Shown here piece by piece: positions 55,255 to 63,267 of a stretch of DNA of 64,000 nt. Every line of letters starts with the position of its first letter. The stretch's first letter is position 1. The notes below the pieces were generated by a model that worked only from the letters and a program-made list of their open reading frames with translations, was not told where the DNA came from and searched no databases. The DNA lies in assembly GCF_003387355.1 (NCBI RefSeq), contig NZ_QUNH01000002.1, forward strand, positions 723,606-787,605, in the 5' to 3' direction. The position numbers were made by a program, and so were the translations under genes. The stretch is from Winogradskyella sediminis. Lineage in GTDB: Bacteria > Bacteroidota > Bacteroidia > Flavobacteriales > Flavobacteriaceae.

Positions 55255-55271
55255 TTGAAAATGAAAAATTT

Positions 55272-56660
55272 ATGACACTTATAAAATCAATTTCAGGAAT
55301 TAGAGGAACTATTGGAGGATCAGTAGACGACAATTTAACACCTATCGATGCTGTTAAATTTGCAGCGGCTTACGGTACTTGGTTAAGACAACAACGTCAA
55401 AAAGATAATTACATCGTTGTTGTTGGTAGAGATGCAAGAATCTCTGGAGAAATGATTCAGAATTTAGTGATGAATACCTTGGTCGGTCTCGGAATTCACG
55501 TTATTGATTTAGGATTGTCTACAACACCAACTGTTGAAATTGCTGTGCCTTTAGAGCATGCAGATGGTGGTATTATATTAACTGCAAGTCACAACCCAAA
55601 ACAATGGAATGCCTTAAAGCTTTTAAATGCAAAAGGTGAATTTTTAAATGGTGAAGAAGGACAGAAGATTCTAGAAATTGCTGAATCTAATGCGATGAAT
55701 TTTGCTGAGGTTGATGATTTAGGAAAAATAACGGTTAATGATGCTTATATTGATATTCATATTGATGAAGTTTTAGACCTAGAGTTGGTTAATACTAAAG
55801 CTATTCAAGATGCAAATTTTAAAGTCGTTGTCGATGGTGTAAATTCTACAGGAGGGATTGCTATTCCATTATTATTAGAACGTTTAGGAGTAGAGCCTGT
55901 AAAATTATATTGCGACCCAACAGGTCACTTTCCGCATAACCCTGAACCTTTAAAAGAACATTTGGGTGATTTGGCTAAAGCGGTTGTAAAGGAGCATGCC
56001 GATTTCGGAATTGTAGTAGATCCAGATGTAGATCGTTTAGCATTTATGGATGAAACTGGTGAAATGTTTGGTGAAGAATATACCTTGGTAGCTTGTGCCG
56101 ATTATGTATTGAGTAAAAATCCAGGTAATACGGTGAGTAATATGAGTTCTACACGTGCGTTACGCGATGTTACCGAAAAACATGGAGGTACATATGAAGC
56201 CAGCGCTGTTGGTGAAGTCAACGTTGTAACCTTAATGAAAAAAAACAATGTCGTTATTGGAGGCGAAGGTAATGGAGGTATTATTTATCCGGAATCTCAT
56301 TATGGAAGAGATGCACTCGTCGGAGTCGCTTTATTTTTAAGCTTATTAGCTGAAAAGAAAATGAAAGTAAGTGAGTTAAGAGCGTCGTACCCAAATTACT
56401 TCATGAGTAAAAAGAAAATTCAATTAACACCAGAATTAGATGTTGATAGTATTTTAAAATCAATGGAAGCTAACTATAGTCATGAGAATTTAACGACAAT
56501 CGATGGAGTTAAAATAGATTTTGCAGATAGTTGGGTACACCTTCGTAAGAGTAATACTGAGCCAATTATTAGAATTTATACCGAAGCTCCATCTCAAGAA
56601 GCAGCAGATACTTTAGCAGATAGTATTATAGCAGAAATTAAAGCAATTGCTAATATTTAG
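55272..56660 (+). CDS. glmM: Phosphoglucosamine mutase
   Basis: A 462-residue alpha-D-phosphohexomutase that makes glucosamine 1-phosphate for cell-wall and lipopolysaccharide synthesis. The active-site phosphoserine motif is TASHNPKQWNALKLLN, the magnesium motif is DPDVDRLAFMDE, the sugar-binding motif is GEGNGGIIYP and the phosphate-binding motif is RKSNTEPIIRIY. The N-terminal SISGIRGTIGG is typical of GlmM-type enzymes of Bacteroidota. A broader phosphomannomutase/phosphoglucomutase activity cannot be excluded. Confidence 0.88.
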   Translation: MTLIKSISGIRGTIGGSVDDNLTPIDAVKFAAAYGTWLRQQRQKDNYIVVVGRDARISGEMIQNLVMNTLVGLGIHVIDLGLSTTPTVEIAVPLEHADGGIILTASHNPKQWNALKLLNAKGEFLNGEEGQKILEIAESNAMNFAEVDDLGKITVNDAYIDIHIDEVLDLELVNTKAIQDANFKVVVDGVNSTGGIAIPLLLERLGVEPVKLYCDPTGHFPHNPEPLKEHLGDLAKAVVKEHADFGIVVDPDVDRLAFMDETGEMFGEEYTLVACADYVLSKNPGNTVSNMSSTRALRDVTEKHGGTYEASAVGEVNVVTLMKKNNVVIGGEGNGGIIYPESHYGRDALVGVALFLSLLAEKKMKVSELRASYPNYFMSKKKIQLTPELDVDSILKSMEANYSHENLTTIDGVKIDFADSWVHLRKSNTEPIIRIYTEAPSQEAADTLADSIIAEIKAIANI

Positions 56661-56714
56661 TAGGTTTAAGATTAGATAGAATTATATAGGTGTTATACCT
56701 AAAATGATAGTAGG

Positions 56715-58220
56715 ATGATTTTAGAAACAAATACAACAGAAACCACGGAATTAGAACATTATTTTAGTCAATTTAGACAACATATTATTGGCCAAAATCA
56801 AAAGTTTCAATCTCCTTATGGAGAACAAAAAATCATCTATACAGATTGGACTGCTTCTGGTCGTTTATACAGACCAATTGAAGAGAAGTTAATGAACGAT
56901 TTTGGACCCTTTGTTGCTAATACACATACTGAAACAACAGTTTCTGGTACAGCAATGACCAAGGCCTATCATAAAGCAAGGCATATCATTAAAACGCATG
57001 TTAATGCCAATGACGATGATATTTTAATTTGTTCAGGGAATGGTATGACAGGTGTGGTGAATAAGTTTCAACGCATTTTAGGATTGAAAGTTCCTGAGAA
57101 TTTAAAAGCGTATACACATATTCCTGAAGAGATGAAACCGGTGGTATTTGTGTCGCATATGGAACACCATTCTAACCAAACCACGTGGTTAGAAACCATG
57201 GCAAAAGTAGAGGTGGTTCCGCCAGATGAAGATGGTTTATTTTGCCTTAAAAACTTAGAAGACTTATTAATTGCCTATAAAGATTGTACCATAAAAATAG
57301 CTTCAGTAGTTGGAGGTTCTAATGTCACCGGAATTCAAATTCCGCACCACGATGTTGCTAAATTAATGCATAAACACGGAGGAGTCTGTTTTGTCGATTT
57401 TGCATGTTCTGCACCATATGTAGACATTAATATGCATCCAAAAGATACCGATGCACAGTTAGATGCTATTTTCTTTTCGCCTCATAAATTTTTGGGAGGA
57501 CCAGGGACTTCAGGTGTATTGGTTTTTAATAAAAAATTATATAAAAATATGGTTCCAGATTGCCCTGGTGGAGGTACAGTAAGTTGGACCAATCCTTGGG
57601 GAGAACATAAATATATTGATAACATAGAAGACCGTGAAGATGGTGGTACACCAGGATTTCTTCAAGTTATAAAAACGGCACTTTCCATCAATTTAAAAGA
57701 ACAAATGGGAGTGTCTAATATTTTAAAGCGCGAGCATGAATTGGTTCAAATTATATTTAAAAAATTAGGAGGTATTTCTAATATTAATATTCTTGCAGGT
57801 CAACATAGAGATCGTTTAGGAGTGATTTCGTTTTATATTGATGATTTACACTTTAATTTGGCTGTAAAACTATTGAATGATAAATTTGGTGTTCAAACGC
57901 GTGGTGGTTGCAGTTGTGCTGGGACATATGGTCATTTTTTATTACACGTCGATCAACAAATGTCTCACGAGTTAACTAATGAAATTTCTATTGGAGATTT
58001 AGTAAGAAAGCCAGGTTGGATTCGTATGTCTATCCATCCGACAACAACAAATGCAGAGATTAATTATGTTTGTGATAGTATTTTAGATCTAGCAAAAAAT
58101 CATGAATCTTGGGCAAAAGATTATGAATATTCTAAAAGTAATAATGAATTTATCCACAAAACATTAATTGATAAACCAAGTTCAGTAACTAATATAGATG
58201 CTTGGTTTAAATTGGATTAA
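56715..58220 (+). CDS. Class V aminotransferase-fold PLP-dependent enzyme
   Basis: A 501-residue cytosolic fold-type I PLP enzyme related to cysteine desulfurases and kynureninase-type enzymes. The PLP lysine is in SPHKFLGGPGTSGVLVF, the Asp of the aspartate motif is in GGVCFVDFACSAPYVDI. A GGCSCAGTYG segment near residue 397 carries two Cys in the place where SufS-type enzymes have the catalytic Cys, so sulfur chemistry is possible but unproven. It follows glmM by 54 bases and may be co-transcribed. No biosynthetic partner is adjacent. Confidence 0.85.
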   Translation: MILETNTTETTELEHYFSQFRQHIIGQNQKFQSPYGEQKIIYTDWTASGRLYRPIEEKLMNDFGPFVANTHTETTVSGTAMTKAYHKARHIIKTHVNANDDDILICSGNGMTGVVNKFQRILGLKVPENLKAYTHIPEEMKPVVFVSHMEHHSNQTTWLETMAKVEVVPPDEDGLFCLKNLEDLLIAYKDCTIKIASVVGGSNVTGIQIPHHDVAKLMHKHGGVCFVDFACSAPYVDINMHPKDTDAQLDAIFFSPHKFLGGPGTSGVLVFNKKLYKNMVPDCPGGGTVSWTNPWGEHKYIDNIEDREDGGTPGFLQVIKTALSINLKEQMGVSNILKREHELVQIIFKKLGGISNINILAGQHRDRLGVISFYIDDLHFNLAVKLLNDKFGVQTRGGCSCAGTYGHFLLHVDQQMSHELTNEISIGDLVRKPGWIRMSIHPTTTNAEINYVCDSILDLAKNHESWAKDYEYSKSNNEFIHKTLIDKPSSVTNIDAWFKLD

Positions 58221-58282
58221 TATCTGTTGTTATGGATTTTTCGTATAAATTAGCATGCTGTAGCTATAAATGAAGTCGTTCA

Positions 58283-59173
58283 TTAACGAAATTTTTCGGG
58301 TACTCTGTTTCTGTGTTTCCAGCGTCGATGTGTCCATAGGTAAAATTCTGGAGCTTCAAATATTTGTTCTTCTACAAGTTTAAAGAATATATCGGTGATT
58401 TCGTAGTCCTCAAAGGCTTTTGGTTGTTCTGCAATGGTCTTAAATGTGGTCTCGTAATAACCACGCTTAATACGTTTTACACTAAAAAATACCACAGCCA
58501 TATCTAGTTTTTTGGCTAAGGTTTCTGCACCTGTATACATTGGTACTTTGATGCCCATGAACTCATTCCAATGAAACGCTTTATTTACTTTTGGAGTTTG
58601 GTCGGATACAAAGCCATTGATGGTTAATTCTCCTTTTTTCTTACTTTTAAGAAGGACATTAAAGGTTTCTTTAGTTGTAATTAAGTGCGAATTATACTTA
58701 GCTCTAATACGTTTAACCAGTCTGTCGAAATATTTGTTTGCTAAACGTTTATAAACCGCGTAGCCTTTGTGTTTAACGTGTTTTTGTAGAATAAAAATCC
58801 ACTCCCAACTGCCGTAGTGTGCACACATTAAAATTATACTGCGCTGTTTTTTTTCTAGGTCGTGTAAGACTTCAATATTTGTAAACTTAAAGCGTTTATT
58901 CATTTGTGCTTCAGTAATGGTCAATGATTTTATAGCTTCAACCATCATATCACAAAAATGGTGATAGAATTTACCTGTGATTACAGAAATTTCTTCTTCT
59001 GATTTCTCAGGAAAAACTAATCTTAAATTTTCCTTGACAACTACTTTTCTATACCCAATAATTCTATACATAAAAAAGCATAAAACATCAGATAATCCAT
59101 AAAGCAATCTAAACGGTAATATTGAAATAATCCAAAGAATTGGGTAGATTATAATGTAAGAAATAAGTTGCAT
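58283..59173 (-). CDS. Lysophospholipid/lipid A acyltransferase (LpxL/HtrB family)
   Basis: A 296-residue membrane-bound acyltransferase. After an N-terminal membrane segment (about residues 5-22), the catalytic H..(4)..E motif is MCAHYGSWEWIF. The later part (NGFVSDQTPK.NKAFHWNEFMGIKVPMYTGAETLAKK) matches the LpxL fold and the acyl-acceptor binding region. It should add a secondary acyl chain to lipid A or a related lipid. It is convergent with the aminotransferase and divergent from the rhomboid gene. Confidence 0.88.
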   Translation of the reverse strand: MQLISYIIIYPILWIISILPFRLLYGLSDVLCFFMYRIIGYRKVVVKENLRLVFPEKSEEEISVITGKFYHHFCDMMVEAIKSLTITEAQMNKRFKFTNIEVLHDLEKKQRSIILMCAHYGSWEWIFILQKHVKHKGYAVYKRLANKYFDRLVKRIRAKYNSHLITTKETFNVLLKSKKKGELTINGFVSDQTPKVNKAFHWNEFMGIKVPMYTGAETLAKKLDMAVVFFSVKRIKRGYYETTFKTIAEQPKAFEDYEITDIFFKLVEEQIFEAPEFYLWTHRRWKHRNRVPEKFR

Positions 59174-59207
59174 TTAGGTATATTAGTGTTGAAGTACAAA
59201 TATATAT

Positions 59208-59215
59208 TATATTTG
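59208..59215 (+). promoter_or_regulatory. Candidate -7 box of the rhomboid gene
   Basis: TATATTTG matches TAnnTTTG; TTG at 59189-59191 is 16 bases upstream. It lies 20 bases before the ATG. Confidence 0.45.
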
Positions 59216-59234
59216 ATTTATAGGATTAGAGTTT

Positions 59235-59894
59235 ATGGACAATTTAGGTATAAGTTTAGTTACCATTGTGATTATTGCAGCCAATGCTATCATGTCTTTT
59301 AAAGGTTTTGATGATCGCGGATTTTTTGAGAAATATAAGTTTAATGTGGGGAGTATAAAACGTGGAGAACAGATTAGAATGTTTAGCTCTGGTTTTTTAC
59401 ACGCAGATGTTACGCATTTGTTGTTTAATATGTTTACGCTGTATTTTTTTGCAGATGCTGTAATTTTGCAGTTAGGCTCTTTCAACTTTATTATCATCTA
59501 TGTTGCGAGTTTGGTTTTTGGAAATTTACTTTCGCTCTATTTTCATAAAGATGAGTATTGGTACAGTGCTATTGGAGCTAGTGGTGCCGTTACAGGGATT
59601 TTATATGCAGCGATTTTATTACAACCCGACATGAAATTGTATATGTACTTTATACCAATTCCAATTCCTGGTTATGTATTTGGTATTGGATATTTACTGT
59701 ATTCCATTTACGGCATGAAAAAGAGAATAGGCAATATAGGACACGATGCCCATTTTGGTGGAGCTGTCGGTGGTTATGCGGTAACATTAATTATGATGCC
59801 AAGTTTATTTACAACTAATATTGGTTATGTTGGCCTACTAGCTGTGCCTATCATTATTCTTTTTGTACTTTATAAAACAGGTAAATTAAAATAA
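59235..59894 (+). CDS. Rhomboid family intramembrane serine protease
   Basis: A 219-residue inner-membrane protease with six membrane segments. The catalytic Ser lies in YSAIGASGAVTG (GxSG motif) and the catalytic His in HDAHFGGAVGG. The first loop has the HADVTHLLFNMFTLYFF (H-x-N-x) pattern of rhomboids. Length is typical of the simple GlpG-like core without an extra cytosolic domain. It is divergent from the acyltransferase gene. Confidence 0.92.
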   Translation: MDNLGISLVTIVIIAANAIMSFKGFDDRGFFEKYKFNVGSIKRGEQIRMFSSGFLHADVTHLLFNMFTLYFFADAVILQLGSFNFIIIYVASLVFGNLLSLYFHKDEYWYSAIGASGAVTGILYAAILLQPDMKLYMYFIPIPIPGYVFGIGYLLYSIYGMKKRIGNIGHDAHFGGAVGGYAVTLIMMPSLFTTNIGYVGLLAVPIIILFVLYKTGKLK

Positions 59895-59971
59895 ATATCT
59901 GTTATAACATTTCTGTGTTTTTGCTTAGTAATTAGGGTTAGGTGGTGTGTAGTGAAATAAATGGTTAAGAC

Positions 59972-61126
59972 TTATTGACTTAAGAGTTCTTTTACTTTGG
60001 CTTCTAAAGCATAACCTCTCAGATTTTTAGCTACAATTTTTCCTTCAGCATCTAAAATAAACGTTGCAGGAATCGCATTAATATTATATAGTTCTGCAAT
60101 TGGGTCTTTAAAGTATTGTAAGCTAGATACCTGTGTCCAAGTTAAATTGTCTTTAGCAATAGCGTCGATCCATGCTTGTTTAGGGTTTTTTTGACCACGC
60201 GCTCCATCTAATGAAACACCAATAATTTCTAATCCGTCGTTGTGATAAGTATTATAGATTTTAACCACATTTGGATTTTCTCTACGACAAGGTCCACACC
60301 ATGCAGCCCAGAAGTCTATAATAGTTACTTTACCTTTAACCTCATTCAGGCTAACCGTAGTGCCGTTGGGAGTTGTACCTTTAAAATTAGGTGCAATTTT
60401 GCCAATTTCAACTCTAGATTTTTTTTGATAAACCGTTAGTAAATTGTCTAAAGCTATTTTTAGTGATATTCCTTTAGGTGAAGATTGTAATTCAGGATCT
60501 AGACTATTAAAAGCCGCTAAATAATTGTCAATATTAGCATTCTTATTAGCAGATTCTTGCTCAATTAAGGCCAAACTGTAGTAACTGCTTGGATGGCTAT
60601 TAATAAATTTAAGCGGAAGTTCTTGATACTTCTTCTCAGCGATACTCGCTATTTTCATCAATGAGTCTCTCTGAGTTAAAACATGGCTAGATCTATTGTT
60701 TCTTAATTCGGTTCTAATATTAGCGACTTCTTTACGATACGCTTGTAAATCCTCTTGATACTTTTGGTAATCGTCTTGTGATGCAGAACCTTCAATTTTA
60801 GATTGAGATAAGTTAGATTTGTCGATTGTAATATCTATGGAGCTATTTTCAAGCATGAATTTCAATTTGCCATTAACTGAATTGATTTCAATTACTGAAA
60901 GCGTAGGATATAAGACTTTTCCTGAGAAATTAAATTTTTCATTAATAACTACGGCTGTATCTATAATGCGTTCTCTGCCTTTTTTCTCAACCTTTTTTAA
61001 ATAAGCTCTTACACCGTTATAGACACCTTCAGCCTTTCCGTTAATTATGAAGTCTGTTCGTTTTTCTTCAGGTTTACACCCAAAAAGTAAAAGTCCAATA
61101 ATGGTGAAGATTAATACATTTTTCAT
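59972..61126 (-). CDS. TlpA family disulfide reductase with DUF4369 domain
   Basis: A 384-residue lipoprotein: a signal ends LLLFGCKPEE (lipidated Cys17). The N-terminal domain (about 25-120) is DUF4369 (FIINGKAEGVYNGVRAYLKKVE), followed by a helical linker, and a thioredoxin domain (about 245-384) with IDFWAAWCGPCRRENPNV as the redox motif and the cis-Pro INAIPATFILD. It should reduce disulfides in periplasmic proteins, such as cytochrome c apo-proteins. The plan is common and specific to Bacteroidota. Confidence 0.92.
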   Translation of the reverse strand: MKNVLIFTIIGLLLFGCKPEEKRTDFIINGKAEGVYNGVRAYLKKVEKKGRERIIDTAVVINEKFNFSGKVLYPTLSVIEINSVNGKLKFMLENSSIDITIDKSNLSQSKIEGSASQDDYQKYQEDLQAYRKEVANIRTELRNNRSSHVLTQRDSLMKIASIAEKKYQELPLKFINSHPSSYYSLALIEQESANKNANIDNYLAAFNSLDPELQSSPKGISLKIALDNLLTVYQKKSRVEIGKIAPNFKGTTPNGTTVSLNEVKGKVTIIDFWAAWCGPCRRENPNVVKIYNTYHNDGLEIIGVSLDGARGQKNPKQAWIDAIAKDNLTWTQVSSLQYFKDPIAELYNINAIPATFILDAEGKIVAKNLRGYALEAKVKELLSQ

Positions 61127-61239
61127 GATACTATTTTAAATCTAATATTCTCGTTAAACGTTATAATCTTGCAAATATAAAAACAAAGCTTAAATACCGG
61201 GAATAATAACACGAACTCTTAAAGTTGATAATTATAAAG

Positions 61240-61271
61240 TTGAAAGAATCCCATAAATTACAATACTTTTG
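61240..61271 (+). promoter_or_regulatory. Candidate promoter of mnmE
   Basis: TTG at 61240-61242, a 21-base spacer and TACTTTTG at 61264-61271 match the TTG / TAnnTTTG consensus, 16 bases before the ATG. Confidence 0.6.
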
Positions 61272-61287
61272 TAATAAAATTTAAAAG

Positions 61288-62673
61288 ATGCATAACGATA
61301 CCATTGTCGCATTAGCAACACCATCAGGAAGTGGTGCCATTGCAGTTATACGATTATCAGGAGCTGATGCAATCACTATTGCATCATCGTGTTTTAAGTC
61401 TATCTCTAATAAAGATTTAAAGAAACAAGCGACGCATACCATTCATTTAGGTCATATTATGGATGTAGATAAAACCATTGATGAGGTTTTGGTCTCTGTA
61501 TTTAAAGATCCTAATTCGTATACAGGTGAAAATGTTGTTGAAATATCTTGTCATGGATCGTCTTATATACAACAAGAAATTATTCAGTTATTTTTAAGAC
61601 AGGGTTGTAGAATGGCTACTGCTGGTGAATTTACCTTACGTGCATTTTTAAATGGGAAATTAGATTTGAGTCAGGCAGAAGCTGTGGCAGATTTAATCTC
61701 TAGTGATAACGAAGCGTCACACCAAATTGCCATGCAGCAGATGCGTGGAGGATTTTCTTCTGAAATAGCGAAATTGCGTGAAGAGCTTTTGAATTTTGCA
61801 TCGCTAATAGAGTTAGAATTAGACTTTGCAGAAGAGGACGTAGAGTTTGCGGACCGTACACAATTTAAGCAGTTGATAGAGCGTATCACTTTTGTATTGA
61901 AACGTTTGATAGATTCATTTGCTGTTGGAAACGTGATTAAAAACGGTATTCCTGTAGCTATAGTTGGAGAGCCTAATGTGGGTAAATCGACTTTGTTAAA
62001 TGCACTTTTAAATGAGGACCGTGCTATTGTGTCTGAAATAGCCGGAACCACAAGAGATACCATTGAAGATGAAATTTCTATAGGAGGTATTGGTTTTAGA
62101 TTTATTGATACCGCAGGTATCCGAGAAACAGAAGATGTCGTTGAGAGTATTGGAATTAAAAAGACATTTGAAAAGATTGAGCAATCGCAAGTCACTATTT
62201 ACCTCTTTGATGCCCAAAAAAATATTGATAATCTTGAAAATGTACGTTTAGAAATTGAAAAGATAAGAAACAGATATCCTCAAAAGCCATTGTTAATTAT
62301 AGCCAATAAAATTGATACGCTATCAGACCTTCAATTGGCAGATATCAATAAAACTATTGCCGATGTCTTGCTATTGTCTGCAAAAACAGGGTTTGGTGTA
62401 GAACAGTTAACCAACACACTTCTCAATTTAATAAACACAGGCGCTTTAAGAAATAACGAAACTATAGTAACCAATTCACGTCATTATGATGCTTTATTGA
62501 AAGCCTTTGAAGAAGTTCAGAAGGTGAAAGACGGTTTAGAGACTGGATTGTCTGGTGATTTAATGGCTATTGATATACGCCAAGCCTTATACCATTTTGG
62601 TGAGATTACAGGTGAGATAACCAATGATGATTTGCTAGGGAATATTTTTGCTAATTTCTGCATCGGGAAGTAA
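61288..62673 (+). CDS. mnmE: tRNA uridine-5-carboxymethylaminomethyl(34) synthesis GTPase MnmE
   Basis: A 461-residue GTPase that, with MnmG, modifies the wobble uridine of certain tRNAs. The N-terminal tetrahydrofolate-binding domain begins DTIVALATPSGSGAIAVIRLSG; the G domain (about 215-380) has GEPNVGKST (G1), TTRDT (G2), DTAG (G3) and NKID (G4). The C-terminal motif CIGK, required for the modification, is intact. Its 3' end is the probable insertion site of the element that follows. Confidence 0.97.
   Translation: MHNDTIVALATPSGSGAIAVIRLSGADAITIASSCFKSISNKDLKKQATHTIHLGHIMDVDKTIDEVLVSVFKDPNSYTGENVVEISCHGSSYIQQEIIQLFLRQGCRMATAGEFTLRAFLNGKLDLSQAEAVADLISSDNEASHQIAMQQMRGGFSSEIAKLREELLNFASLIELELDFAEEDVEFADRTQFKQLIERITFVLKRLIDSFAVGNVIKNGIPVAIVGEPNVGKSTLLNALLNEDRAIVSEIAGTTRDTIEDEISIGGIGFRFIDTAGIRETEDVVESIGIKKTFEKIEQSQVTIYLFDAQKNIDNLENVRLEIEKIRNRYPQKPLLIIANKIDTLSDLQLADINKTIADVLLLSAKTGFGVEQLTNTLLNLINTGALRNNETIVTNSRHYDALLKAFEEVQKVKDGLETGLSGDLMAIDIRQALYHFGEITGEITNDDLLGNIFANFCIGK
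62656..62673 (+). mobile_element. Candidate attachment core (attL) at the mnmE 3' end
   Basis: The last 18 bases of mnmE read TTCTGCATCGGGAAGTAA. From memory, the SGI1-type islands of Enterobacterales use the same last 18 bases of mnmE/trmE (TTCTGTATTGGTAAGTAA), three substitutions away. A tyrosine recombinase begins 0.6 kb downstream. The second copy, attR, would lie outside the window. Confidence 0.5.
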
Positions 62674-62738
62674 TTATACTTCTATTTATTGTTAACTACT
62701 TGCTTTTGTTGATATTATATAATATTTACTTCTCTTTT

Positions 62739-62821
62739 TTGTTGCCTTTTAGTTCTTTTTAGGCTATCTTTGTTGTCTATTTGTTGCCCATTATTCAAGT
62801 TTGTTGCCCAAACTTGTTGCC
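62739..62821 (+). repeat. Direct repeats TTGTTGCC (four copies)
   Basis: TTGTTGCC occurs at 62739, 62781, 62801 and 62814, plus a near copy TTGTTGTC at 62770. Two of the copies (62781, 62801) are exactly 20 bases apart. The last is part of an inverted pair (TTGTTGCCAACAA). They may be arm-type sites of the recombinase or excisionase. Confidence 0.6.
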
Positions 62822-62842
62822 AACAAATATTGGCGAAATTCT

Positions 62843-62891
62843 GCACCATATTGCCCCACGTTGCACCATATCACTACATAACGCACCATTT
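62843..62891 (+). repeat. Iterons GCACCATWT with 20-bp period
   Basis: GCACCATAT at 62843 and 62863 and GCACCATTT at 62883, each start exactly 20 bases from the next. The third ends directly before the ATG of the excisionase-like gene. A protein bound at these would sit on one face of the helix and cover that start. Confidence 0.65.
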
Positions 62892-63257
62892 ATGAGCAGT
62901 AATTTAAAAATTCCAAAAACGTGTCTTTATTGTGGTAAAGCTTTCATAGCAAGAACTACAGTAACAAAATATTGTGGCCATAAATGTAACAGCAGACATT
63001 ACAAACAACTTAAACGAGAAGAAAAAGTTCAAGACAGTCTGCAAGAAGATATTCAACAAAAGCAAGGCAGTACAGAAGTTTCCAATCCCAATAGTATAGC
63101 ATATAAAGACTTTTTAAGTATTTCTGAAGCATCTGAATTATTAGGTGTTAGTAGATGGACTATTCAAAGAATGGTTAAGCGAGGACAGCTTAAAGCAGTC
63201 CCTATGGGAAGGAAACACATTGTTGCCCGATGGCAAATAGAAAGCTTGTTTAATTAA
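62892..63257 (+). CDS. Excisionase-like protein with zinc ribbon and HTH_17 domain
   Basis: A 121-residue protein. Residues 9-31 hold a C-x2-C ... C-x3-C pattern (CLYCGKAF.. KYCGHKC), probably a zinc ribbon. Residues 70-121 are a MerR-type helix-turn-helix (FLSISEASELLGVSRWTIQRMVKRGQL) as in excisionases and DNA-binding factors of integrative elements. The ATG at 62892 is the natural start; an alternative TTG 37 codons upstream would run through the repeats. It lies 10 bases before the recombinase gene. Confidence 0.82.
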   Translation: MSSNLKIPKTCLYCGKAFIARTTVTKYCGHKCNSRHYKQLKREEKVQDSLQEDIQQKQGSTEVSNPNSIAYKDFLSISEASELLGVSRWTIQRMVKRGQLKAVPMGRKHIVARWQIESLFN

Positions 63258-63267
63258 CCGTACCATT

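Noticed and set aside
62781-62891. Longer start (TTG) of the excisionase-like gene
   Set aside because: The extra 37 codons run through the two repeat sets and encode no recognisable domain; ATG at 62892 directly precedes the zinc ribbon.
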